This document shows, one piece after another, positions 23,401-35,258 of a DNA stretch of 64,000 nucleotides. Location: the NCBI GenBank assembly GCA_916613615.1, contig OU744735.1, forward strand, positions 44,358,468 through 44,422,467, in the 5' to 3' direction. Under the pieces are notes generated by a model that ran no database searches, was not told where the DNA came from, and saw only the letters and a list, made by a program, of their open reading frames with translations. The DNA comes from Steromphala cineraria (Eukaryota; Mollusca; Gastropoda; Trochida; Trochidae). Both the position numbers and the translations under genes were made by a program. The number at the start of each line of letters is the position of its first letter. The first letter of the stretch is position 1.

Positions 23401-25599
23401 GTTGGCAATATTGATGTTGATGAGAGAACAAAGTGGATCCATTGTTCCCCGGGGATCCTACACATCTACTCGAGGTTTCATTAGTAGATCAGTAAACATT
23501 GCCTGCACTCATAACATACTCCTTGACACAATGATATGCATCCACTTGTGCAGATTGTTAACATCAAATAGTGTCATTATTCATAATCACTGATAATAAC
23601 TTCTTTTTAGCGTCAACAAGGTATCATTTTGAAAACAACGATAATTACAATGATGATTTGAAATTGGCATCTTCGGTATCTTTGTGAAAATATTCAATTC
23701 ATAACTCACTGCATATATTGTAATCAACGTCGATTAAACGACTTTGCTTCTGGAATCTGTCAATGTCTATCGAACTTATTTTGATAAAAAAGTGTACGAT
23801 TTATTTACTTTGCTTATAGGGAAAATTATTAAAAGTCTAAATTCTGGCCTGTTCTGCCTAAATATTGACACGATATATTCAAATAATTACCTTAAGTGTC
23901 AACTCCTCGTATGCACTGAACATTTTTAATCAAACCAACTACATTTCAGTAAGATAATTGTGATGAAACATAAACCCATCCTTAAAAGGCTTGACATTTC
24001 GATATCTAAAACTTTCTTAAAGGAAAAAATTATTTATGGCCAATTATGACAAACGACTGAGATACAAGTGATCAATATTTTTTTTAACATGATGCCTTAT
24101 CTTCAATCATTTATTAACTGTGTCATAAACCTGGCATCCTCTGAGTATTTAGTTAATGTGCTTTTAGTATCAGAGGTAAGATCTCTGTGTGTTGTTTGTG
24201 TTGACTCATACTACTTGTGCAAGGCGTACAACATCATGGTTTAATTGATTGATTTGAAATCCCCGCCTGGTGAAATCGTTTTCCTTCCTTAGTCAGCATA
24301 ACGTCCGAAACCCCCATCAGCGTCATGATATAGTCTAAGATTGGAAACCAACTGATACCATTTATATTGTATATAGAAACACTACATATCATACAACCTT
24401 AAGCTATTCCCTTTAATGCAACCTGACACATAAGGTGTTTCTTTTAAATTATGCTTCAAATAACTAGTGATCACATATGTTAATTTCACCGTAGTTTAAC
24501 AATTCTAACAGACGATTTGCAGTATTTGCAAATACATTTTCGTAGAACATATTTGCTAGCATATTCTTGGTACATAACAGGCAGAAGTTTCTCTATCAGA
24601 ACGAAACGTCAATTACGAGTATGAAATATATTTTCATTTTATTGCTTCAAAGTGCACCAACGTGTCATTATCATTCAGGTAATGCCATTATATACTGCCA
24701 GCAATTGGATTATTCCCTTATATCCCTCTAAAAGTGCTAATTTTCCAAAAGGATATGTGATGTGGATTTTCAAAATTACATATTTAGTCTCCAGAGGCTA
24801 TCAATGTTATTCGGCGATTGATTGGTGCGATTCAAACGTAAGGGATTGAACATAGGTAACAGTCCCTCTAACATCAACATGTCATTTTACAGAAGTACTG
24901 ATGTCAGTTTCATCAAAAGCCTAATCCTTAATCCTTACCCCAGACATACCTTTCATTAATTCAGTTGCTTTTCGCCACGTCAACCAACTTTATTAGAGAT
25001 GGTCTCTGTGTACGCGTTGTAACTATGTCATATTCCAAATTTCCCAGTTTCAAATTTCACAGTGTATAGGAATATTTCTTTTTGTGTAGAAATACTAATA
25101 ATCAATAATTGTTATTATCAAAAAATCGTCAGAACTGTTATCAGCTTTTACCAAAGGTCAGCGACAGACACTTCACTCCGTTGTCTCCACGTCCTAATCC
25201 TCAGTGAGGCCCAGACACCACTGTCAACAATAGAGTCAAATGTCACCGAGTGTCAACAAATCTAACAAGGGAAGTGATTCCTGTTTTAGCCCTTGGCTTT
25301 TCTTGCTATATCGGCTTCCCCAGCAGAAATGAAAATATGACAAGGTTTCCGGCATGATAATGTATCATCCAAATTGAGTTTGTCTAATCTGTGGAAAGGG
25401 TCAATCTATGTATATTCTTGAAAACGTTGGAAGAGTACATCAAAATAGTTTGGGGTGCGATCATGTTTTTTAGAAAAAAAATAATGTAAAATTTTGTACT
25501 CACACTTTATGGTAAAGTACTTATCACAATGCTTCGAGAGACATTCTTGACCTTCTTTCCCAACCAATAGGAAAATTGTTTTGGTTTAGGATTCAACAT

Positions 25600-25664
25600 A
25601 CGATGAAATTACGTTTCATCTTTATTTCATAACATGAAATTACGTTTTATCTTTATTTCATAAA
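25600..25664. repeat. Short direct duplication, about 31 bp
   Basis: Two adjacent copies beginning GAAATTACGTTTCATC and GAAATTACGTTTTATC, each ending TTTATTTCATAA, differ at a single base. Confidence 0.8.
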
Positions 25665-25846
25665 GCATATCAGACAATTTACAACAAATTCACAATGATG
25701 TAGTGATGGTGTAAAGATATATTGTCAAAACATTATATTTAAAAAAATAAACTTAATCATATTTCACTCATCTACACGAAAGCAGATTTAATCATAATTT
25801 TTAAAGAATTTTGAAGAACGTTCTAGATCCTTACATCCTAGAGAGC

Positions 25847-25963
25847 TTCAATATAGATAATGGCCGAATGTTTAACTTCATCAATTTCCTAAAAGGTTTT
25901 ACACAGGATTTGGCGGAGAGATTATTGTATTTGAGCTTGTCTAGACTGTTTGATGTTGATAAC
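25847..25963. repeat. 117-bp strongly conserved block L9, U1 copy
   Basis: Ungapped partner of 14081-14197, with 106 of 117 identities. Here the block is followed by CAGAGGTAACA, which could be read as a splice donor, but the U0 copy has CATAAGTGACA instead. No third copy was found in U2; the 36.28-36.60 kb region has only scattered matches. Confidence 0.75.
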
Positions 25964-26574
25964 AGAGGTAACATTCTAATTCACTTTGGTACATAATTGT
26001 TGTTGAACAAGACGAAATTGTGCTGTACTATCTGCGTTACTCTGAAAGATTTGGAGACACTGAGAGCAGTGAACAGCCCTGTGGTGTGTGTATAAACGAA
26101 ACGAAATGTAGAATAAGTTTCGTATTCTTGATGCACCGAAGGAGAATCGTGTTTCTGTTCGATAGTCATATTTTTTATATTCTACTTTATCAATATGAGA
26201 ACCAAAACTTCATGGATATGTGAATAAGATTTAATCGAAAGTAACCTATAATATTAAAGATATACATATGATATCAATGTTCTGAAAGGTCACATTATTA
26301 ATGCTGTATTCTTTTCCTCTGTAACATGAAGATATCCTAGCTCTTATTATCCAAAACTCATTTTTCTCCACTGCCTTTGTTTTCCAAACATGTCCGAAAT
26401 AATTTATTTTTCCTTTAAACAACTGTATATAGTATGTTTGTCATGAGGAAAGCTGTAAACTTCATTCACATCTACAGTATTTAGGTGAATTCTTAACAAT
26501 AATTTCTAATGATAGTATAATTGATATATTTTAGCTGCTGTTGGTGACTTTTTGCAATGTTTTTCTTGTCAACG

Positions 26575-26800
26575 AAAGATTCTTTTCATTAGGAATGTAT
26601 GTGCTTTGAATAGAAACAGTACATAATTCAACTCCCTACCTGCAAGAATATTCATCGACAAGGTCATTGTCATGAAAACAAGCTCTTGCTTATTTACATA
26701 GTCATGGTGGCTTAACATTGTGAACTGTTTTTGGCAGTTAATCTCTTGGGAACCTCTTACTGAAACGTCGTCTGAAGCGAGTGAATAATGTTTCAATGTT
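26575..26800. repeat. Block L7, U1 copy
   Basis: Diverged partner of 15590-15830. In U0 the next shared block lies about 400 bp further on. Here it is about 890 bp further, and much of the excess is explained by the element at 26881-27153. Confidence 0.6.
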
Positions 26801-26880
26801 TCATGTACACTACAAAGTATTCCAGTCTGATTAAAATCGACCATGTTTCGAGGGAAACAAAACAAAATATGTATCGGGGC

Positions 26881-27153
26881 TTTCCTCTCCACAACAGTCT
26901 GAAAGCACCCAAGCTAGTGGCTTGTTCAACACCAGTTTAGCGCAGACAAAACATAGTCACAAGCGGACCAATGACATCGTCCCTTCAAAAAACCAACATG
27001 GCGGCGATCATGTAAAAAAGGGATTTCACAGGAGTTATGTGCCCCTAGCTCTGATATCGAAAGCTTTTGTCGCTGTCCTTGTGATTGGCTAGATGAACTT
27101 ACGTCAGAACATGCGGGTAATTTGGGTGCCTTCAGACTGTGAAAGAGAGGAAA
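26881..27153. mobile_element. Terminal-inverted-repeat element M3, GC-richer than its surroundings
   Basis: The left end (TTTCCTCTC, then CAGTCTGAAAGCACCCAA) and the reverse complement of the right end (TTTTCCTCTC, then CAGTCTGAAGGCACCCAA) form inverted repeats of about 32 bp with a poorly matched five-base gap. No clear target duplication is seen. The CAG/CTG core ends could suggest hAT, but the repeat extends beyond them. The minus-strand ORF 26926-27300 lies mainly inside and has no recognisable domain. Confidence 0.6.
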
Positions 27154-29361
27154 ACCATGCTGGGTCAGGTACGAACCCCGTGAGGCTCGAACCCCACTAG
27201 AGATAATATGTTTACACTCTATTCCCTCGAAGCACAGTCGATTTTCATCAGATTGCAATGTATTCGCTCTTTTATATTCACATATTTTCATACAGTTCAC
27301 CTTAACATATGTAAGGCTTTCAAAATACTAACTACCAACTTGTGAACAATCTCAATTTTCTTTTGTTTTTTACGGTGCCTGAAGACTTTATTTTGCAAAG
27401 GCAATTCATATCTAGTCTGACAAATTAACCTGTGTCTGTAAGAAGCATATTATTGGTCACATTTCTAACCTACATGCATGTCACTCAAACGCCTAGCTGT
27501 AATGTGAAGTGTCTCCATTTCATAAACTGGTACCCAACAATTTGGCCGGGTCATTGTTACTCCAATAGATGTTGTTTTATTGATATTGACAACAAACAAA
27601 TGCGAGACATATCCATGATCAGTATATTGCATAAGAATCTGACTCAAGCTAAATATAATTGGTGTTGAACGGCATCAACATACATGTAGTTTTACAATTT
27701 TATCAAATGATGATAGCAATTGAGTTATCCCCCTGCTTGTAAATATCGCAAATCATCATGCTGGGTCACTGACACTATTATCAACCGTAAACATCACATT
27801 CTCTTGATATCACATGCCCACATATTAGGTGTCAAACGTGCTGAAATGAGTAGATTTTCAATAAGTATTTGCCGTACCAATATTGTTACATTTGCCAATT
27901 GCCAATAACACAGTTCAACATTTCATACATCCACATTGTTGATACATTTTAACACTGTGAATATGTAACTCATCCTTTGACGCTACTTGATATCATAAGC
28001 TACTTACGTCATGAAATACTAAATCAATTTTTGGAATAGATTTGAAATGTTGCTACGTCGTTCCATGATTGGTTGCCTTATTTCTGCTTGACGTTATACG
28101 AGAATGATTGCAGGCATGTGTTTGGTTTTAATTGTTAGATAACGAGAGGTAATGAAACATGCAGTTTCTATAATTACATTTTCTCACATCAAACGCTTAA
28201 GCCGACTGTCAATATGACGCAATCATCTGAATATCATCGATTTCCCCTTTTTTCAAATCTTCAAAGAAGAAACTGTCATTCACAAAAAGAAAAGTTTCCA
28301 TGAAATATTTGATTTGTTGCAGCAAATACATGAAATCGTTCATTGTCAGCTTTCAGTAATCAGACGAAAATGTATCATTTTCGAATTTGATGATTGAACT
28401 GTATATCATTTTAATCACAAAACATGTACAGATTATTTGAGTTGAGTAAATATGGACATATGTAATAGTATATTTGGTTAGAAATATATTATACATTCAC
28501 GTTTATAATGCTGCGATTGAAAAGAAGAATCCAACTTGATATTATAAAATTCTTTGTCAAAAGATGACATCATGAAGGAAGGAATTCATCTCCTGCTTAG
28601 GTACCATTTTGGTGGATACATTGGATGCCTTTTATATGCTGTGCCCATGTAACAAATAGTCTTATTTCCTGTGCCATGGCAAGGTATGATTCTCTACACA
28701 AGCAAAATCCCTCAGGAGCAAAACCGTTGAACTACGTCAAGGATTTGAATAAACATATCGATATCAAAATCAAAATAGAAAACACAGTTTCAAATTAGTT
28801 GTCGAGGAATACGTGTATTTTCGAGATTATTCACTGTTGACATGGCAATATACAATTCACAATGATTAGTGGCCCTATAATATAAATATATCCTGTTTTC
28901 AAAGCAAAAGCAAAGTTTAACAGTGACTAATACACGGGTGACTCAACACAAATTCAAAGCAATGACATTATTTCCATATGCATAAGGAAAAGGGAATAGT
29001 AATTAGATTCAATTCTATCCTATTCTTTATTTCTCTATTAGGGAAATAAGACCTAGAACAAACATAAACAACCTTGTTATCGTGGACAGCCAAACTGCAT
29101 AGATAAACATTTGAGAAAGCTGAGAATTCATAATCATATGTGCATCATTTATGAAAATGATGTACTTATGTACTTTATTGAAATGGAAACTCTTTTCTTC
29201 ATTTTTCAATAGAGGGAGTATCAACCTTCCAGTATGTGCAAAATACGTATATGCATTAAGAATGTAAAGCATTACAAATATATATCTGTTTTCGAATAAA
29301 TGTTACGAGCTGTCAAAACGAGTGAATGTATCTACTACGTCTACACTGGTCCTAATTGACA

Positions 29362-29391
29362 AGATACTAAATAATTAATCAATATAATCAA
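29362..29391. promoter_or_regulatory. Palindromic AT motif of block L1, U2 copy
   Basis: TACTAAATAATTAATCAAT is followed by ATAATC. About 25 bp further, CTTGTCATTGACGTTTGA and then TATTATTCATGACGTTATC also match U1 closely. About 240 bp further, AAATGGTAAGTT resembles a splice donor (29632), preceded by a short ATG-started frame. In U1 the aligned position reads AAAGGTAGGA. A duplicated promoter and first exon is possible but unproven. Confidence 0.35.
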
Positions 29392-31286
29392 ATCATCTTG
29401 TCATTGACGTTTGAGATTTATATTATTCATGACGTTATCATCTCAATGACAATGCATGTGATTGATTGATGTTGTTTTGTATTAAAGTTATCGATCATAT
29501 CACAACAAAGACTACAGCAGATTATACCAAACATCATCTGTTAAACATATCATTAGAATATTTATCAAAACCTTGACTAACAGGTACATGTACATGAACC
29601 TCTTTATCTTCTTGTGTAAATTAAAGAAATGGTAAGTTGGTACATTGTATTATGTGATATTAATGTTATTTATCTACTGGCGGTAGTGCTTCATTCTTGG
29701 GCGATTAGTTGCTCGTATTTTGCATCATTAGACTGATTGAATTGCAATTTGTTAATGATCATCATAATTTGCCTTGTAATTGGCTTTTGTATCCATGTAC
29801 ACCTAAAACTTCCACTCCTCATGTGATGCAGTGTTATATCGTTTTTGTTCACAGCAACACAGAATTAGTTGGGCGCTAAATGACATGTCTATACTCAATA
29901 ACATATAACGTTATATACATGCAGTTATAAAAGTTACCAACATATTTGAGTAACCTTGATTTTTATCATGATGTTGCATAGTTAATATGCAGAGATAACA
30001 TTTGGGGCGTTAAGGTAATTTTACAAGACATTCATATGAAGATGAACAAAGTCATGGATTGTTCTGTGTTCTGTATTGCCGAAGATGGATTTTTTAATAT
30101 ATGTGATGAACTAAATGTTATTGGCTATATTTGTCGTGTTCTATGATGGTCTTATTGTTCTTGTGTTTTTACAAGGTTATTTTGAGCACAATTAGGTGTC
30201 ATGTGTTATCAGTGTTAATTGTACAATAACGAATGAAAAATATTTTTAAGCCACATGTGGTTTACATAATTGTAAAATGATAACAATTTTAACAACAGCA
30301 GAAATTGGAAACCCGATAAAAAGAAGTGATAGCATGCAGGTGCTCTGTATTGGAACAGCAATCTCATTTAAGTGATTATATTCCCTTCTTGCAGTTATTT
30401 AAGTTCAGAAATCGATAAAATAGAGACCAACTCTTGAAAATTACAGTTTGTTCTCATTTCTGACATTAAGCTAACGGTATACTTAAACGGTATAACTGAT
30501 CGCAATTGAATCTAAACCACGTATATGTACATAGAAGGGTGAAATTAAAATATTAAATAAGATAAAAATGAAAGTTCACACAAACTTAATTGATTGATTA
30601 GGATTATGGACATACAGCTGCATTGTGTGTTGTGCGTTGTGAATCGTAGTACGAACAATATTATTATTTGGAATGTCTTTGAGTTGTCGAAAGATTAAGT
30701 ATCTTGAAAGCAGTAATCTGCTTATAAACCTTTGATAAACGTTAATCTGATATCATTCCAAAAATTGCCTTTAAGTGCAATTACATTAGCTGATCGTATT
30801 TGTAATTTATTATCACTTATCTTATTGATAATGCCTATAAACTTTCAATGTTTTAAAAGCTGTCAGACATTCTTAGATTCAGAGATTACTATGCTTAGAA
30901 GCGTCTTGTATGGCCGGATCATCCACGGAAACCCGGAAGTCTACATCCACTTCAATCTGTGAGATTACGTTTAAAAGGGAAATTGGCCATAACCTTCGAA
31001 TTCCTTCTGCTCTACCTTTTTACAGTCTCTGACAAAGTACCTGAAATCTCTTTCACATATCATTTAAAGGTGTAAGTGTAGTAACCCTATGTGACATTAG
31101 ACATGCGTTCTCACGGCGTCTGCTCTGCGTTTTGATAAAGCCAAAGTTCAACCAAAAGCTTCGTGGCGCCCCCGGGGAGAAACATATTTTTATCACAAGT
31201 AGTTTGAAACTCGTTTCAGCTCCGTTCTCAATTCAACATTTACGCTTCCAATGCATCCGCGTTCCTTGTTTGTTTTCCTATGTATT

Positions 31287-31648
31287 TCAAAGGGCAGTAG
31301 CACGTTTTTTGATAATTTTATATTTTAAATTTTTCACTTATAATTGTAAGTTAATGTTAAATGTATTTTCGTGACAGTGTCAGAAATCTCATTACACAAG
31401 CCAATCATCCATAATCAGAGGACACAGTATGAAGATTAACATAAAATCCATTGGCGGCCATTTTATGTGAACACCTTTAATTCATTTTGTGTAAGAAAGG
31501 GAATTGCATGGCTAAACTTTACGTTATCTTTCTGAATTATTACTGCTCCATTTAGTTTAAATACATTGTCTTTCAATTGGAACCATTTATTTTCATTTTC
31601 CTTATATCACCTTATATTTTCCCTAAAAACGTGCTACTGCCCCTTTAA
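31287..31648 (+). mobile_element. MITE family M1, copy 2
   Basis: Complete element from CAAAGGGCAGTAGCACG to GTGCTACTGCCCCTTTAA, with the standard M1 interior. The left TTAA is altered (TTTCAAAG), while the right reads TTTAACT. No coding capacity; the short ORFs at 31132 and 31566 run across its ends and are incidental. Confidence 0.92.
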
Positions 31649-32404
31649 CTACGTCGTCCATTGCGTTGTCTGCGTTTACAAGTCGTCATCAGAGTTCCTC
31701 GTACGTTCTTACTGCGCTCTTATAACGTTTTTATACGCTTACAAATGCAGAATTGGGCAGGCGTGGAAATAATCAGTGATTGATTTGCGCTTAAACTGTT
31801 AATTGGTTATTAACGTTACGACAGTCAACAGCATAAATTCAAATTGCAGCTATGATATTTTATATAAGGATGTCGACATAAAACTGTTAATGACGACTTG
31901 AACGTATGATCAGCTGCTTGAATATAGTGGCATCGGAAATAACACGTAGGATGAGATAAAGTAAATCAATAAGCGTAGCACCAGCGTAACATTATAATTT
32001 CAACTAGAATTTTTTTTTTTAATTTTAGATTTTTGGTCTGTTTTTGAAAGAGACGAGAAATGAGTATATATCATTACCAAACTTATTTTCACATATTGTC
32101 ATGTTGAACAAATATGAATAGTTTAAAACCATTGATTATAGTGTTATGATATGAGCTTAGAAGAAAATAGATTTCATTTGATCTAACAATAATTAATATA
32201 CCTTTCTATAAAACCGCATTTGTTTGCAACTCAAATTCGATGAAAATCTCACAGATTGTCATATTTAGTTGTTTTTCATTATAAAGATACAACCCTCTCT
32301 CTCATTAACCTTCAATAAAGGACAGATCACATTCATTGCATTCATTTGCTCAACATCCCTCATACAACATGCAATGGAAGAAGACGAGTTACATTAGAAA
32401 TATC

Positions 32405-32768
32405 TTAAAGGGGCAGTAGCACGTTTTTTGATAATTTTATATCTTAATTATTTCACTGATAATTGTAAGTTAATGCTAAATGCATTATATTGACAGTGTC
32501 AACAATGTCATTACACAAGCCAATCATCAATAGTCAGAGGACAAAGTATGAGGATTCACATAAAATCCTTTGGCGGTCATTTTTGTGTGAACACCTTTAA
32601 TTCATTTTGCGTAAGATAAAGGAATCGCATGGCTTGATGTTACGTAATATATTTGAATTATTACTGCTTCATTTAGTTTAAATACATTATCTCTCAATTG
32701 GAACCATTTATTTTCCTTTTCCTCACATTACCTTATATTCCCCCTAAAACGTGCTACTGCCCCCTTAA
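32405..32768 (+). mobile_element. MITE family M1, copy 3 (best-preserved ends)
   Basis: The element is flanked by TTAA on both sides: TTAAAGGGGCAGTAGCACG on the left and GTGCTACTGCCCCCTTAA on the right. A TTAA target is the hallmark of piggyBac-type elements, but the tip sequence does not start with CCC on the outer strand, so the superfamily is unresolved. It is the same orientation as copy 2, about 0.75 kb away. Confidence 0.92.
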
Positions 32769-34520
32769 GGGTTTGGCCATAAAGGAAAAAGCAACTGTTG
32801 ATGACAACATTTGATGAACATCCTACTAATCTATAGGCGATAATAATGAAAATAAAATACAAACTGTTGATCAATGTTCATTATTATATATGAATGAAAT
32901 AATATGATTACAAATGAACCAAATGGAAAAGAAAACTTTTGAAACCGATGTATTTTATGGATATGTTGATAATAATCGCAATCGTTGTTCGATATAAAGT
33001 TCACGGAAAGATATTGTTGTATAAGTTACAATGAAAGAAAACTTTTTTCAATTTCAATATTCAAGTGTTGAGAGTCAACAGATATAAAATCTGAATCGCA
33101 GCCAGTGATATATATACACCCGATCTAGGCTGCATCTTAAACTCAATAATAATGGCAATTAATGCTTGTGTCAGCAATCTGAAATAGAGTGTTACCAAAT
33201 TGCTGATAATATATCTGCTGACTATGCCAATGACAATGTATCTTCCTATAAGCATAAATCGTATTTCTGGCAAATCCAATTACTTTACTAAATCAATTAT
33301 TGAGAGGTGATGTATTCTTATTGAAAAGTTTGTCACGACGTGGTCTCTTCTCAGAATCATTTAAACTTACTTGACATTACTATGAGTGCTCTGTTTTGAA
33401 ATGAAAGGCTCAACTCCTTAACTCTAAAGTTATGGTCAAAACCTTTTTGCGAGATTGCAATAAAAGAGTTTGTTAGCAAAAAGAGAAATTTTCAGAATTT
33501 GCAAACTGTAAAGAGATTACATATATAATGTAGAACGGAGAAGGAAAATATTCTTTAAAAAGGTTATATGGTATAATTTGATAAAAAAAAATTCGGCATG
33601 TAATGATGAATAAATGATGCAAAAGATGAAACAACATTTGTTGATGACAAATGAAGGCAATAATGGTAAGTCTTGAATGTTTAGAGGGTGTTGAAACATT
33701 TGTAAATGACATGAATTGTATCCTCAAAGGTTGGTTAAATCGTGCGGAAAGAAATCAATGAAAGCTTCTGATGATAAAGGTTGTATGCATTTATTTGGAA
33801 ATGGAAGAGAAAATTAAAAGAAAACAATTTTAGAAAAGGAAAAACAGCGCAAATTACAAAATACATCGATAATGAAGGATTACAAAGAACTTGTGAATAA
33901 AAGAAACGAATGCAATTCATAGTTGGAATCCGAAGATTGATGCGAATGAAATAATAAGCTGTTAATAATTCATAGTTTTAAGTAATTTGCAAATAAAGCC
34001 AGAAATAATAACACAAATTGTCGAGAAAGATTTTACAAGGAAATCCACAAAGCTGTTACATAGCCATTATACCGTTGGTTTGGTGCTATCACCCGTTTTA
34101 CACCAGAAACACATATACATGTATCATACACCTGGGATGATGTTTGCATTTGATATTCGAGACCTGCTTGACAAATAAGGTCACATCTACGTGTTTCATA
34201 CGATATCTTTTCGAAAAGTCATTTAAATATCAACATGAAACTTCGCGTTAACTTCGGAACCATAGTTTTGTAGTTTCTATACTTTTTTGTCATCGAACAT
34301 CTATTGTTGGAAACAAGACTTTTATAAGCATTTATAATACCTTACATAAGTCTTCGTTCTTAAACGGAAGTAATACACGGAAGGACATCAAAACGGTTGA
34401 TCACAACTTCTTTTGATAGAATGAATTTAAACTGAACAACACCTCACATACGATTACGTATGACTACAGATCCCATAGATTGAGTTGCAGAATCAGACGA
34501 CAACGCAATGTTTTAAGTAA

Positions 34521-34680
34521 AGAGCTGCAATGCGTGTTCAATACAGATTAATTCTATGTATGTTGACGGGCAGGTGAGGAGTGATGCAATTGTCTGGAAT
34601 CTATTGCTTTGCTACATGGCATTTCCCCATTTCCTGTGATTTCTTCTCACATCAGTAGCAGTAGATTCAGGTCTGAACAT
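34521..34680. repeat. Block L2, U2 copy
   Basis: It opens AGAGCTGCAATGCGTG and continues with GGGCAGGTGAGG, GTGATGCAATTGT and AATCTATTGCTTTG, then CCCCATTTCC. It is the closest match to the U5 copy at 61717. No shared reading frame. Confidence 0.7.
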
Positions 34681-34799
34681 GAATGTCAAACTAAGACTTG
34701 CTATTGGAATATAATATAAAAGTACACTGCTGTATGTATAGGTAAAACGATGTGCTCTGTATACACGGATGCTGATGATAAAGTCCAAAGCAATCTCAA

Positions 34800-34934
34800 C
34801 AAATTTAGATCAACAGGTTTTAAAGAAGTTCTGACTGTTTTAACAAACATGGATCTGTCGATCTAAATAAATGTAGATAAACAGGTTTTATATGAAGTCT
34901 TACTGTTTTTAGAAATGGATCTGTCGATCTAAAT
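34800..34934. repeat. Tandem duplication of about 67 bp
   Basis: Two head-to-tail copies each contain AACAGGTTTTA and end ATGGATCTGTCGATCTAAAT. They differ by a few substitutions and small indels. Confidence 0.85.
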
Positions 34935-35220
34935 GAATTTAGATTGAGTACAAAGAGGAAGTAAACGACTTCAACAGCAGATTGTCTGACTCAAAACTGC
35001 CTTACATATCATATGAGTACTTGAAACCATGCTCTCTCCAAGCAATATCATTACTACCTTGTCACCGATATACTAGTAGTAAGTTTGTAAAATATTTATC
35101 TTACGTAAAACTGACCTCTTGCATGACAGTAAGTTACGTGAACCTCCCAATGGCACACCACTATCTATAAATCATGACAGACAATGAAACCATATCTTCT
35201 TATCAGGTGCGTGCCCTTCA

Positions 35221-35258
35221 GGCTGATATCCCTAGAAACAGGAAGATGCGTATCGGCT
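35221..35258. ncRNA. Candidate conserved stem-loop in block L3, U2 copy
   Basis: GGCTGATAT and GTATCGGCT pair at all 9 positions if three G.U wobbles are allowed, around a CCCTAGAAACAGGAAGATGC loop. The bases that differ from U3 and U4 are ones that keep pairing, which hints at selection on RNA structure. Four copies are too few to be conclusive. Confidence 0.25.

Larger units (their letters stand above)
17060..29280. other. Array repeat U1, about 12.2 kb, class A
   Basis: This runs from block L1 (17060-17270) to the next L1 at 29.29 kb. Landmarks shared with U2 in the same order are: a section at 21370-21800 matching 33160-33690; L2 at 22437-22590 matching 34521-34680; L3 at 23195-23510 matching 35043-35375. 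The middle section (24.6-28.0 kb) matches U0 instead. No ORF over 130 codons occurs and none shows a domain. The longest (26926-27300, minus) lies in an inserted transposon. Confidence 0.65.

Noticed and set aside
26926..27300. 124-codon minus-strand ORF
   Set aside because: It sits mainly in the inserted inverted-repeat element and has no recognisable domain.
29585..29635. Short ATG frame ending in a consensus splice donor downstream of block L1 in U2
   Set aside because: Attractive as a first exon, but the U1 and U3 equivalents lack the ATG frame and U3 lacks the donor; kept only as a note.
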